A stretch of DNA of 64,000 nt, taken from contig AP027304.1 in assembly GCA_036322835.1 (NCBI GenBank), forward strand, positions 2,666,001-2,730,000, read 5' to 3'. The notes beneath the pieces are model-generated. The model searched no databases, was not told the origin of the DNA, and saw only the letters and a list, made by a program, of their open reading frames with translations. This stretch comes from Tenuifilaceae bacterium CYCD. Lineage in GTDB: Bacteria; Bacteroidota; Bacteroidia; Bacteroidales; Tenuifilaceae. Shown in pieces: positions 1-7,884 of this stretch. Positions within the stretch are counted from its first letter, which is position 1. The number at the start of each line of letters is the position of its first letter. The translations under genes and the position numbers were made by a program.

Positions 1-798
1 CATTTCGCTATGGGTGTAAACATCAACTCCAGTTCCTTCGGTTTGAGCAAGTAACTCTTCCATATCTTTTAGGTCGTGACCGCTGATAAGGATACCAGGA
101 TTGTTACGTACTCCAAGGTTAACCTTAGTAATCTCGGGGTTACCATAGCTGGTAGTGTTTGCCTTATCCAGCAATGCCATAGCATTAACACCAAGTTTAC
201 CAGTCTCAAGGGTAAGGCCAACCAACGCATCAACCGATAAATCTTTGGTGATATCGGCAAGAGCCTTTTGCATAAATGCGTAGTTTGCAACATCCTCATG
301 ACCTAGGTTGTATGCATGCTCAACGTATGCTGCCATACCTTTAATACCGTAGGTGACAAGTTGTTTAAGCGAGCGAATATCTTCGTTGGCTTCAGCAAGA
401 ACACCGACTGTCATCGATTTTGCCTCGTAGGTTTCTGGTTTGCCAGTCCATGTAGTTCCTTCAAACGATGTGTCAACCTTTACGCCTTGCTTTGCAGCTT
501 CTGCTTTAAGCATTTCGCGAAGTTCTAAACCTTTAGTTACGCGGTTCTCGATAACCTTTTTGTCGAAGTTAGCGTTGGTAATGGTGGTGAACAAACTGTC
601 GAATACAAACTTGTTCACGATAGGGTTTTCGTACCCTTTTTGTTCGCGGAGTGCAACGCTGTAAACACTAATACCCTTTGTTACGAACATCAATAGGTCC
701 ATCATGTTGGCTAGGTCGTCGGATTTTCCGCACACACCCTTAATTGTACAACCTGTACCTTTTGCTGCCTCTTGGCATTGAAAACAGAACATACTCAT
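1..798 (-). CDS. hcp: Hydroxylamine reductase (hybrid-cluster protein), N-terminal part, cut by the window edge
   Basis: The reading frame starts at the ATG at 798 and runs open to base 1, giving the first 266 residues of a protein normally about 550 long. The N-terminus carries Cys5-x2-Cys8-x8-Cys17-x5-Cys23, the spacing of the cubane cluster in Hcp from strict anaerobes; the E. coli type has longer spacing. Hcp holds this cluster plus a hybrid Fe-S-O cluster and acts in the cytoplasm on hydroxylamine and nitric oxide. The hybrid-cluster ligands lie mostly beyond the edge. It sits 147 bases downstream of an Fe-S protein gene on the same strand and is probably cotranscribed with it from the operator-controlled promoter near 1950. 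The family call is firm; the physiological substrate is inferred. Confidence 0.95.
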   Translation of the reverse strand, partial: MSMFCFQCQEAAKGTGCTIKGVCGKSDDLANMMDLLMFVTKGISVYSVALREQKGYENPIVNKFVFDSLFTTITNANFDKKVIENRVTKGLELREMLKAEAAKQGVKVDTSFEGTTWTGKPETYEAKSMTVGVLAEANEDIRSLKQLVTYGIKGMAAYVEHAYNLGHEDVANYAFMQKALADITKDLSVDALVGLTLETGKLGVNAMALLDKANTTSYGNPEITKVNLGVRNNPGILISGHDLKDMEELLAQTEGTGVDVYTHSEM

Positions 799-945
799 GA
801 TTGAAAGTTATTAAGTTATTAGTTTTAATTTGAAGAAATTATAAGTTAGTTAATTGTTTCTATAAAGTCAATTTTTGTTGTTAAATGAGTTGTTAATCTG
901 AAATGCTGATTCGTATTTCGTTTCACATTTAACTATTTACGTAAA

Positions 946-1878
946 TTACACCCAAACCGATTCTAAGATATCGCCCTGAATTCCAACGGTCATCATCTTG
1001 ATTGGCACTTTACGTTTTGCGCGTTCCATGGCCATTTTTGCAAGTTGAAGTAAGCCACCACAGCAGGGAACTTCCATTTTCATTATGGTGATAGTATCAA
1101 CCTGTGCATCATCAATAAGCGAAGTGATTTTCTCAATGTACGATTCCTTGTTGGAGTCTAACTTTGGACAAGCAATAGCTAAAGTTTTTCCTTTTAGGTA
1201 GTTACTGTGGAAGTTTCCGAGCGAGAATGCTACGCAATCGGCCGCAAGTAGTAGGTTTGAGCCACGGAAATGACCCGATTGTGGGTTGATAAGGTGTAGT
1301 TGAACAGGCCAGTGTGTAAGTTCGGATTTTCCTGAAACCATTGCGTTATCCTGAGCCATTGCTATTCCACCTCCAAAACTGCGTGCTGCAGAACCAGGGC
1401 ATCCACCACCATGATGATGTGCGTGTTGCTGAACGTTTACTTGTGCTTGTTTTGGCTGATTATCGCCACATCCGCAAGCGACCCCTTTTGAGTGATTGTG
1501 AACTTCCTGCATTACTTCATCTAAGTTAAAGTTGAGTTTATCTCTGTTGGCTAGTAACCATTCTACTCCCTGACGTAAATATTCTTTCTCGTTATAATCC
1601 TTAAGGTGTTTAAGGTGAGCTATAACTGTGTTCTTACCATTGGCAACCATCTTACTGATCGTTAGAGCCTCATCGTAAGCCTCGGCCTCACGGCGTTCGA
1701 TAGTGATTGCTCCTTCGGGGCATTCGCCTATGCAAGCACCCAAACCATCGCACATTAGTTCGCTAATTAAAACTGCCTTGTTGTCGATTAACTGTAAAGC
1801 ACCCTCGTGGCATCCGCTAACACATAGTTCGCATCCGTTGCACTTATCTCTATCTATTGTAATAATATCTCGCTTCAT
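946..1878 (-). CDS. 4Fe-4S ferredoxin-domain protein, likely redox partner of Hcp
   Basis: The protein is 310 residues when started at the ATG at 1878. A longer frame reaching 1986 would run through the promoter and operator, so I reject it. The N-terminus has a full ferredoxin motif, Cys13-x2-Cys16-x2-Cys19-x3-Cys23. A second motif, Cys43-x5-Cys49-x3-Cys53, lacks the usual second cysteine, so the second cluster may be of 3Fe type or ligated differently. The middle part is rich in His, Gly and Cys, including a CGCG motif and a His-His-His-Gly-Gly-Gly-Cys-Pro stretch. The C-terminal third has a CCGG motif. It directly precedes hcp, and similar Fe-S proteins are known next to hcp in anaerobes. 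An electron-transfer role to Hcp is inferred from this position; no catalytic domain is recognised. Confidence 0.8.
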   Translation of the reverse strand: MKRDIITIDRDKCNGCELCVSGCHEGALQLIDNKAVLISELMCDGLGACIGECPEGAITIERREAEAYDEALTISKMVANGKNTVIAHLKHLKDYNEKEYLRQGVEWLLANRDKLNFNLDEVMQEVHNHSKGVACGCGDNQPKQAQVNVQQHAHHHGGGCPGSAARSFGGGIAMAQDNAMVSGKSELTHWPVQLHLINPQSGHFRGSNLLLAADCVAFSLGNFHSNYLKGKTLAIACPKLDSNKESYIEKITSLIDDAQVDTITIMKMEVPCCGGLLQLAKMAMERAKRKVPIKMMTVGIQGDILESVWV

Positions 1879-1949
1879 ATTTTTAGTTTTTATTGTTATC
1901 TGGTGTTTTGTGTCTGATATCTGAAATCTGTTCTTCATTTTTCTTGATA

Positions 1950-1957
1950 CAAAAATA
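1950..1957 (-). promoter_or_regulatory. -7 promoter element of the Fe-S protein/hcp operon
   Basis: Read on the minus strand this is TATTTTTG, a match to the Bacteroidota -7 consensus TAnnTTTG. It lies about 70 bases before the ATG at 1878. Its distance from the palindrome at 1979-1994 would place the centre of that palindrome about 43 bases upstream of the expected transcription start. Confidence 0.55.
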
Positions 1958-1978
1958 TGGCACCCCACCTCCGTGGAA

Positions 1979-1994
1979 TGTAACATATGTTACA
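1979..1994. promoter_or_regulatory. Perfect 16-bp palindrome, candidate CRP/FNR-family operator
   Basis: The sequence TGTAACATATGTTACA is its own reverse complement over all 16 bases. Such sites are typical targets of CRP/FNR-family dimers. The regulators HcpR and FNR-like proteins are known to control hcp in anaerobes. The position relative to the -7 element fits an activator site near -42. The identity of the regulator is inferred. Confidence 0.6.
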
Positions 1995-2130
1995 AACAAG
2001 GGTTTTTTTCAAAAAAAATGTACTACAAGGTTGATGTCAAAAATCTTTGGGTGTAATTTGTACTTCTAATCATAAAATTCTTTCTTTATCTTTAATTAAA
2101 ATAGTGTTTTGGATAATTTAATCGATAGTG

Positions 2131-3051
2131 ATGAGTATTTCAAAATCTTTATTAGTAGGTCTTTTATTTGCAACTGCATTGCAGGCGTTTGGACAAAAGC
2201 ATTTGGTGGTGTTGCCTGTTGGTAAGGGAATTATGATTCAGTCGGCAATTAATAATAGGTATAATAATAATGGCTATTGGAATTGTTTAAATAGTCACAA
2301 TATATCATTAACTCTTAGTAGTGGCGAGGATAACAGTTTGAATTGCAGGTTTATATTGCAAAAATCTCAGGAAGATGGATATTATGAATTATATACTGAG
2401 AATGACAATCATACAAGGTTGACTTTTCAAGAACAAGAGGATTCAATCTCTAGTTTGATGTTTCTCCATATTTGTGAAGGCCTTTATAAAATATACAATA
2501 GGAGTGGAGCGTTGATCTGCCTTGATAGTAATTCCCAAATAATTACTTGTGCAGATAATAATGGCACTGAGTCTTATTGGTACATGATGGATGCTGATAC
2601 CTACGAGCCCCTAATCTGTGAGAATGATACAATTAAAGAGGAACGACCAAAGCGTAAACAGTCTGAATTCTACGCGCAAATCAGAGCGAATTACTATCAG
2701 TATGGAGCAAAGGTTCCATTGTTTTTTGAGCGATTAACCTTTTTGGATCTTCGTTGTAGAGAATTCGGAGAGATAGTATTGGCTCTGAATGATTGTACCT
2801 CAATAATGGATCAGGCAGAGCGTACGATACTGGTGCTTAGGGGTACATCAAAAAATGCAGATAAGTTTGTACGTAAGTATATTTATAATGAAATTGAGAA
2901 AGTTAATTTTCGAAGGCCGAACATACTTTCAAAAGCAACCATTGAACGCTATTTTGTGGAGCAAGTACCTGAAACCGATCCTGAGTTAATAGCTTTAGTT
3001 GAAAGTATTAAAAAGAAAATGCTTACGGGTTTATCCCTAAGGATTCGATAG
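2131..3051 (+). CDS. Exported protein of unknown function
   Basis: This is a 306-residue protein from the ATG at 2131; a GTG one codon earlier is possible. A clear signal peptide covers about residues 1-22, ending in a Phe-Gly-Gln type junction. The N-terminal half is rich in Asn, Tyr, Ser and Leu, with many short beta-prone stretches and periodic Tyr-Glu-Leu-Tyr and Trp-Tyr segments, perhaps a beta-trefoil or beta-sandwich fold. The C-terminal third from about residue 190 is charged and helical, with several Arg/Lys clusters. It may sit in the periplasm or on the cell surface. I do not recognise the family. The gene stands alone, divergent from the Fe-S/hcp operon, so some of the 250 bases between them could hold its promoter too. 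Confidence 0.7.
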   Translation: MSISKSLLVGLLFATALQAFGQKHLVVLPVGKGIMIQSAINNRYNNNGYWNCLNSHNISLTLSSGEDNSLNCRFILQKSQEDGYYELYTENDNHTRLTFQEQEDSISSLMFLHICEGLYKIYNRSGALICLDSNSQIITCADNNGTESYWYMMDADTYEPLICENDTIKEERPKRKQSEFYAQIRANYYQYGAKVPLFFERLTFLDLRCREFGEIVLALNDCTSIMDQAERTILVLRGTSKNADKFVRKYIYNEIEKVNFRRPNILSKATIERYFVEQVPETDPELIALVESIKKKMLTGLSLRIR

Positions 3052-3177
3052 TGTAAAGCTAAAAGTATATCCAAGTACTACATTTGGAATTTTTTTATGA
3101 GATGATAGATCGTAAATAATGTGCCGTGTATTAGTTTGGTTTTGTGCTTATTGGTGAATAGTTTTTGTTTACTTTTT

Positions 3178-3187
3178 AACACGTGTT
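3178..3187. promoter_or_regulatory. 10-bp palindrome in the leader of the membrane protein gene
   Basis: AACACGTGTT is a perfect palindrome about 150 bases upstream of the gene at 3336. It could be an operator, but a 10-bp AT-flanked palindrome can occur by chance. No matching -7 element was found at a convincing distance. Confidence 0.2.
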
Positions 3188-3335
3188 GTTATATAGTTTA
3201 TTTTTTTGTAATTTTAATAACATTAACGGTGGTAGTAATTAGTGGTTTTTCTACCGCATTTATCTCGTAGATAACGAATTAATTGCTATCATAAGTCCAA
3301 AAACTTCAGACAAATTAACCTAAATATTTCTACAG

Positions 3336-4151
3336 ATGAAAAGAACCACTCAACTATGGATTTTAACGGCATTAATAATGCTGTTTAATCTAATCATTTA
3401 TTTGACAAAGGTTGGTGGTGATCGCTTACTGCTTTATGTGAGTGATTTGCTTCCAGTACTTTGTGCTATTATTGCTTTAGTGTATTTGTACGATACCTAT
3501 CGTCATTTTAAGGCATTCGACTATGCTAAGATTTCTTGGCTGCTAACTTTTATTGGTATTCTTCTGTTTTTCTTTGGGGAATCGTTATATGGGCTGCTTG
3601 AAATTGGGCTGGGCTCCGATATGAATGAAAACTTTCCTAGCATTGCGGACTATGTTTGGTGTGCAGGGTATATACCTCTTTTTGTTGGTATGATAATGAT
3701 GTTCTGTGGATATAAGAAAGGTGGATTCCCCATGGGAAATACTATTATGTACGTAATCCTATCAGTTGTTATTGCCCTGATTTCATTTTCGGTGATTGTA
3801 TATCTACTTATACCTATAATATTTGATCCTGAAACCAATTTAATTGCTAAAGTGTTTTATCTATACTATCCTATTGGTGATATATTCCTTGTGATGCCAG
3901 CAATTCTTTTGATGTACATCACAAGTTTGTTTGGGCGGAGTGCTCTATCTCGGCCGTGGCGATTCCTTGCGTTAGGGTATATTTGTTTCACTGTGGGCGA
4001 TTTGCTATACTCATACTTGAGTTGGGAGGATTTGTATGGAAGTGGTAATTTAATTGATTTGGCGTGGAATTTTGGTTACCTATCTATCGCCCTTGCGGGT
4101 TTATATCAAACAGAATTGATTAAGTCACTTAACGAAAGGGTGGAGTTATGA
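3336..4151 (+). CDS. Multi-pass membrane protein, no recognised catalytic domain
   Basis: This 271-residue protein has about eight hydrophobic segments (near residues 7-27, 35-52, 66-84, 107-126, 135-160, 172-195, 210-228 and 239-255) separated by short loops. A motif Asp-Tyr-Val-Trp-Cys-Ala-Gly-Tyr lies near residue 105, and a Tyr-Pro-Ile-Gly-Asp stretch near 178. Similar membrane blocks are known as input regions of sensor kinases and diguanylate cyclases, but here the protein ends right after the last membrane segment with no output domain. The stop codon overlaps the start of the next gene by four bases (ATGA), so the two are translationally coupled and likely work together. The function is unknown. 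Confidence 0.75.
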   Translation: MKRTTQLWILTALIMLFNLIIYLTKVGGDRLLLYVSDLLPVLCAIIALVYLYDTYRHFKAFDYAKISWLLTFIGILLFFFGESLYGLLEIGLGSDMNENFPSIADYVWCAGYIPLFVGMIMMFCGYKKGGFPMGNTIMYVILSVVIALISFSVIVYLLIPIIFDPETNLIAKVFYLYYPIGDIFLVMPAILLMYITSLFGRSALSRPWRFLALGYICFTVGDLLYSYLSWEDLYGSGNLIDLAWNFGYLSIALAGLYQTELIKSLNERVEL

Positions 4152-4384
4152 CAACATACAGCAATCCATATGTGCAGCAAATTTTTGCCTTGCTAACACC
4201 CTTGGTTGGTGAGTTCATGGCAAAGGGAATTATAAAATCGCAGGTTCAGAAGTTGGGTAAAACAGAGGAAGACCTTACAAAGTCAGATTTACCTCGTCTT
4301 GCTGATGATATTCGTAAGGGGCTAGTGGCCTTTATTGGGTCGGATTTAGCCGCTAAGGTTGCCGATAAAATTAAATCGTTCTAG
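4148..4384 (+). CDS. Small soluble alpha-helical protein coupled to the upstream membrane protein
   Basis: This 78-residue protein starts inside the stop codon of the membrane protein gene at 3336-4151. It is predicted helical, with a Leu-Thr-Pro-Leu-Val-Gly stretch near residue 16, a Lys-Leu-Gly-Lys-Thr-Glu-Glu-Asp-Leu-Thr segment in the middle and a Phe-Ile-Gly-Ser-Asp segment near residue 62. It has no signal peptide and no membrane segment. It could be a detached cytoplasmic output or adaptor domain for the membrane protein. I do not recognise the family with certainty. A terminator follows at 4414-4444. Confidence 0.65.
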   Translation: MTTYSNPYVQQIFALLTPLVGEFMAKGIIKSQVQKLGKTEEDLTKSDLPRLADDIRKGLVAFIGSDLAAKVADKIKSF

Positions 4385-4413
4385 AATGTTGTAATTTTTA
4401 TTGTTTATGAATT

Positions 4414-4448
4414 AAGGCTATTGATAAGATTCATTAATAGCCTTTTCT
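4414..4448 (+). terminator. Rho-independent terminator after the membrane/small-protein pair
   Basis: A 9-bp perfect stem (AAGGCTATT at 4414-4422 and its complement at 4436-4444) is followed by a T-rich tract. It closes the two-gene unit upstream and separates it from hutI. Confidence 0.7.
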
Positions 4449-4554
4449 TGTTTCATCATGTTCGCTAAACTTCCTGTTATTAAACATTTCGCATTTAGTT
4501 TTTCTCTTAAAACTTAATTCTTTAACTTCGACCCCCAAATAAAGTGTTACTAAA

Positions 4555-5811
4555 ATGCAAATACTCGTACTTAACATAAAAAAACTGGTTCAGGTTGAAA
4601 AAACACCAGCAAAATGGGTTGCCGGTGATAATATGTCCAAATTGAATAGTATTGATAATGCTTTTTTGCTATTGCAGGATGGTATTATCAAGGATTTTGG
4701 TACAATGGATCATGCTCCGGAGATATCATCTTTATCAGGCGATGTGCTAATTTACAACGCACATGGCAGAATGGTATTCCCTTCGTTTTGCGACTCACAC
4801 ACACACATCGTTTATGCCGGTAGCCGCGAGATTGAATATACCGATAAAATCAAGGGGCTATCTTATGAGGAAATTGCAAAACGCGGTGGTGGCATTCTTA
4901 ACTCGGCAAAACTATTGTCAAAAACATCAGAAGACGAACTCTTTGAGCAGGCGTTGCACCGTGCTAACGAAATTATTCATAAAGGAACTGGTGCTGTTGA
5001 AATTAAGAGTGGATATGGCCTCGACACTAAAAATGAGTTAAAAATGCTTCGCGTTATTCGTCGGTTAAAGGAATCTACACCTTTAACTATAAAGGCGAAT
5101 TTTTTGGGAGCCCACGCTGTCCCTTCGGAGTATAAAGGTAAACAATCTGATTACGTTGATTTAATTATCAACGAGATGATTCCTCAGGTTGCAGCGGAAG
5201 ATCTGGCCGATTATATCGATGTATTCTGTGATAAGGGATTCTTTACCGTTGAGGATACCGAACGGATTTTGATGGCAGGTATTAAGTATGGGCTTCGTCC
5301 TAAGATTCATGCCAATGAGTTGGATTACTCTGGCGGAATTCAGGTAGGGGTGAAGTATGGTGCTATATCCGTGGATCATCTCGAATATACAGGAGATGCT
5401 GAAATTGAAGCCTTGCTGGGGTCCGATACTATGCCAACATTGCTTCCAGGTGCAGCATTTTTCTTGGGAATGGTCGACCCACCCGTTCGGAAAATGATAC
5501 AGGCAGGTTTACCCGTTGCATTGGCATCGGACTACAACCCGGGCTCATCACCTTCGGGCGATATGAAATTCATCATGTCTTTGGGATGCATAAAGTTGCG
5601 AATGTTCCCCGAGGAGGTTATTAATGCTACAACCATTAATGGAGCTTATGCTTTAGGAATTTCCGATACTCATGGTAGTATTTGTAAGGGAAAAGTTGCG
5701 AATGTTTTTATTACAAAACCAATATCGAGTATTGGGTTTATGCCATATGCATTTACTACCGATTTAGTTGAAACTGTTATACTAAACGGGAAAATAATTA
5801 ACGGAAAGTAG
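4555..5811 (+). CDS. hutI: Imidazolonepropionase
   Basis: This 418-residue cytoplasmic amidohydrolase converts 4-imidazolone-5-propanoate to N-formimino-L-glutamate in histidine degradation. The metal-binding His-Thr-His is at residues 82-84 within a Phe-Cys-Asp-Ser-His-Thr-His motif. Other family motifs are Ile-Lys-Ser-Gly-Tyr-Gly (about 145), Leu-Gly-Ala-His (about 185), Ile-His-Ala-Asn-Glu (about 245), Val-Asp-His-Leu-Glu (about 272) and Ala-Ser-Asp-Tyr-Asn-Pro-Gly-Ser (about 323). Length is normal for the family. It lies 51 bases before the fused formiminotransferase gene, the next step of the pathway. Histidase and urocanase (hutH, hutU) are not in the window. Confidence 0.95.
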   Translation: MQILVLNIKKLVQVEKTPAKWVAGDNMSKLNSIDNAFLLLQDGIIKDFGTMDHAPEISSLSGDVLIYNAHGRMVFPSFCDSHTHIVYAGSREIEYTDKIKGLSYEEIAKRGGGILNSAKLLSKTSEDELFEQALHRANEIIHKGTGAVEIKSGYGLDTKNELKMLRVIRRLKESTPLTIKANFLGAHAVPSEYKGKQSDYVDLIINEMIPQVAAEDLADYIDVFCDKGFFTVEDTERILMAGIKYGLRPKIHANELDYSGGIQVGVKYGAISVDHLEYTGDAEIEALLGSDTMPTLLPGAAFFLGMVDPPVRKMIQAGLPVALASDYNPGSSPSGDMKFIMSLGCIKLRMFPEEVINATTINGAYALGISDTHGSICKGKVANVFITKPISSIGFMPYAFTTDLVETVILNGKIINGK

Positions 5812-5862
5812 TTTGAATCGATAACTAATAGTCTACAATATAATTAACTAAATACTATCGTA

Positions 5863-7554
5863 ATGAGCGGTAAAAAACTTATTGAATGTGTTCCCAATTT
5901 CTCCGAGGGATGCGATATGGGAATTATCAAACAAATTACAAATGAGATAGAAGCCGTAGATGGCGTTAAGTTAATTGACGTCGATCCTGGTAAAGCTACA
6001 AATCGAACCGTGGTTACGTTTGTGGGAACTCCCGATGAAGTTCTTGAAGCGGCATTCAGGGCAACTCGAAAAGCCGTGGAACTGATTGATATGAGCAAAC
6101 ATCATGGAGCTCACCCGCGTTTTGGAGCAACCGATGTTTGTCCCTTGGTTCCAGTTGCCAATATTACAATGGACGAGGTCGTTGAGTATGCCCGGAAATT
6201 AGCCAAGCGTATTGGCGAGGAGTTGGGTATTCCTGTTTATTGCTACGAATTTGCTGCTTTTGAAGAAAAACGTAGAAATTTGGCTAATTGTAGGGCTGGA
6301 GAGTACGAAGGATTACCTAATAAGATGAAGGATGCTTCTTGGAAACCCGACTTTGGCCCAGCAAAGTTTTTACCTCAAACTGGTGCTATTGCTGTTGGTG
6401 CTCGTAATTTTTTGGTTGCATACAATGTAAATCTGAATACAACATCAACTCGTCGTGCCAATGCGATTGCTTTTGATATTCGTGAGAAAGGCCGTCCACA
6501 GCGAGTTGGAAATCCATACACTGGAAAAATTGCTTTGGACGAGAAAGGAAATGAAATTTGGACTCCAGGTTCGCTAAAAGCTTGTAAAGCTATAGGATGG
6601 TTTATCGATGAGTTCGGAATTGCTCAGGTTTCAATTAATTTGACCGATGTTACGGTTACTCCTGTTCATATAGCATTCGAAGAGGCTAGTAAGAGAGCAC
6701 AGGAACGTGGTTTGCGAGCAACCGGTTCCGAAATTGTAGGTGTAGTTCCGTTAAGCGCAATGTTAGATGCTGGAAAATACTTTTTACGTAAGCAGCAACG
6801 GTCAATAGGTATCCCTGATCGAGAAATCATCAAGATAGCTGTTAAGTCAATGGGATTGGATGAGTTGTATCCTTTTGATCCTGACAAAAAGATCATCGAG
6901 TACATTCTAGAGGATAAGAATTCAAAGAAACTGGTTGATTTATCCGTTGAGAAATTTGCTCAGGAAACAGCATCTGAGTCTCCTGCACCAGGTGGTGGAT
7001 CAATTTCGGCAGCAATGGGCGCTTTTGGAGCAGCTCTTGCAACTATGGTTGCAAATCTTTCTTCACACAAAGCAGGTTGGGATGAGCGTTGGGAAGAGTT
7101 TTCCAATTGGGCTGAAAAAGGTAAGTTTTACATGGAGCAGCTAATTAAGATGGTTGATGAGGATACAAATGCATTTAACCGTATAATGGATGCTTTTGGC
7201 TTGCCCAAGGGAACTGAAGAGGAAAAAAATGCAAGAACCCAAGCAATTCAAACCGCAACGCTTTACGCAACAGAGGTCCCATTTAAGGTAATGCAGCTGT
7301 GCTATGAGTCTATGGAGGTAATAAAGGCCATGGCCGAACATGGAAATCCAAACTCGGTTACCGATGCAGGCGTTGGTGCATTAGCGGTTCGTTCGGCAGT
7401 TATGGGAGCCTTCTTAAATGTTAAGATTAATGCATCAGGATTGAAAGATAAAACTATAACTCAAAGTTTTATTGATAGGGGAAATGATATCGTGGCGAAA
7501 ACGATTGAGATGGAAAAGACAATATTATCAATTGTAGAGTCAAAAATCTTGTAA
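5863..7554 (+). CDS. ftcD: Bifunctional glutamate formimidoyltransferase / formimidoyltetrahydrofolate cyclodeaminase
   Basis: The 563-residue protein fuses two enzymes as in animals. Residues about 1-330 are the formiminotransferase, with the His-rich motif His80-His81-Gly-Ala-His84-Pro-Arg. Residues about 355-563 are the cyclodeaminase, marked by Ser-Pro-Ala-Pro-Gly-Gly-Gly-Ser near 372. The enzyme moves the formimino group of N-formiminoglutamate to tetrahydrofolate and then releases ammonia to form methenyl-tetrahydrofolate. It follows hutI by 51 bases and is probably in the same transcript. In many bacteria the two activities are separate genes; the fused form is also known in Bacteroidota. 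A terminator follows. Confidence 0.95.
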   Translation: MSGKKLIECVPNFSEGCDMGIIKQITNEIEAVDGVKLIDVDPGKATNRTVVTFVGTPDEVLEAAFRATRKAVELIDMSKHHGAHPRFGATDVCPLVPVANITMDEVVEYARKLAKRIGEELGIPVYCYEFAAFEEKRRNLANCRAGEYEGLPNKMKDASWKPDFGPAKFLPQTGAIAVGARNFLVAYNVNLNTTSTRRANAIAFDIREKGRPQRVGNPYTGKIALDEKGNEIWTPGSLKACKAIGWFIDEFGIAQVSINLTDVTVTPVHIAFEEASKRAQERGLRATGSEIVGVVPLSAMLDAGKYFLRKQQRSIGIPDREIIKIAVKSMGLDELYPFDPDKKIIEYILEDKNSKKLVDLSVEKFAQETASESPAPGGGSISAAMGAFGAALATMVANLSSHKAGWDERWEEFSNWAEKGKFYMEQLIKMVDEDTNAFNRIMDAFGLPKGTEEEKNARTQAIQTATLYATEVPFKVMQLCYESMEVIKAMAEHGNPNSVTDAGVGALAVRSAVMGAFLNVKINASGLKDKTITQSFIDRGNDIVAKTIEMEKTILSIVESKIL

Positions 7555-7618
7555 TTATTCAAAATATGATGTTTAAAAACACATAGTTTGAGTTTTTTGA
7601 AATTTTTAGAAAATATGG

Positions 7619-7656
7619 TACCCTGTATGTTTATGACATTCAGGGTATTGTTTTTT
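7619..7656 (+). terminator. Terminator of the hutI-ftcD unit
   Basis: A stem formed by TACCCTG at 7619-7625 and CAGGGTA at 7641-7647, extended by imperfect pairs, is followed by a run of T residues. The rest of the 330-base gap from 7555 to 7884 holds no credible gene, only the promoter element at 7808-7815 and the long leader of the SusC gene. Confidence 0.65.
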
Positions 7657-7807
7657 AGCGCTATAGGGTTGTTTTCTGAAAATATACATTAATGTTTTGG
7701 AAACCAGAGAAAGAATAATTTTAGTTAATAAAGGTCTGAGTTTTATGATAGAAATGTTAAAATGCTAAGTAAATAGTTAAAAAACGTTACTTTTTTTGAA
7801 AAAAAAT

Positions 7808-7815
7808 TATATTTG
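7808..7815 (+). promoter_or_regulatory. -7 promoter element of the first SusC/SusD pair
   Basis: TATATTTG matches the Bacteroidota -7 consensus TAnnTTTG and lies 70 bases before the SusC start. I see no clear -33 element at the usual 20-base spacing. The AT-rich leader after it is typical for SusC genes. Confidence 0.6.
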
Positions 7816-7884
7816 CATGATTAAATATACAGTTTGTATAATCATTTTTTAAACCTTTAATTAATTAACTCTAAAAATTAACTT

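Noticed and set aside
1879-1986. Longer start for the Fe-S protein gene, back to 1986
   Set aside because: It would translate through the -7 element and the palindrome. The added 36 residues are unlike the family, whose members begin just before the first cluster motif.
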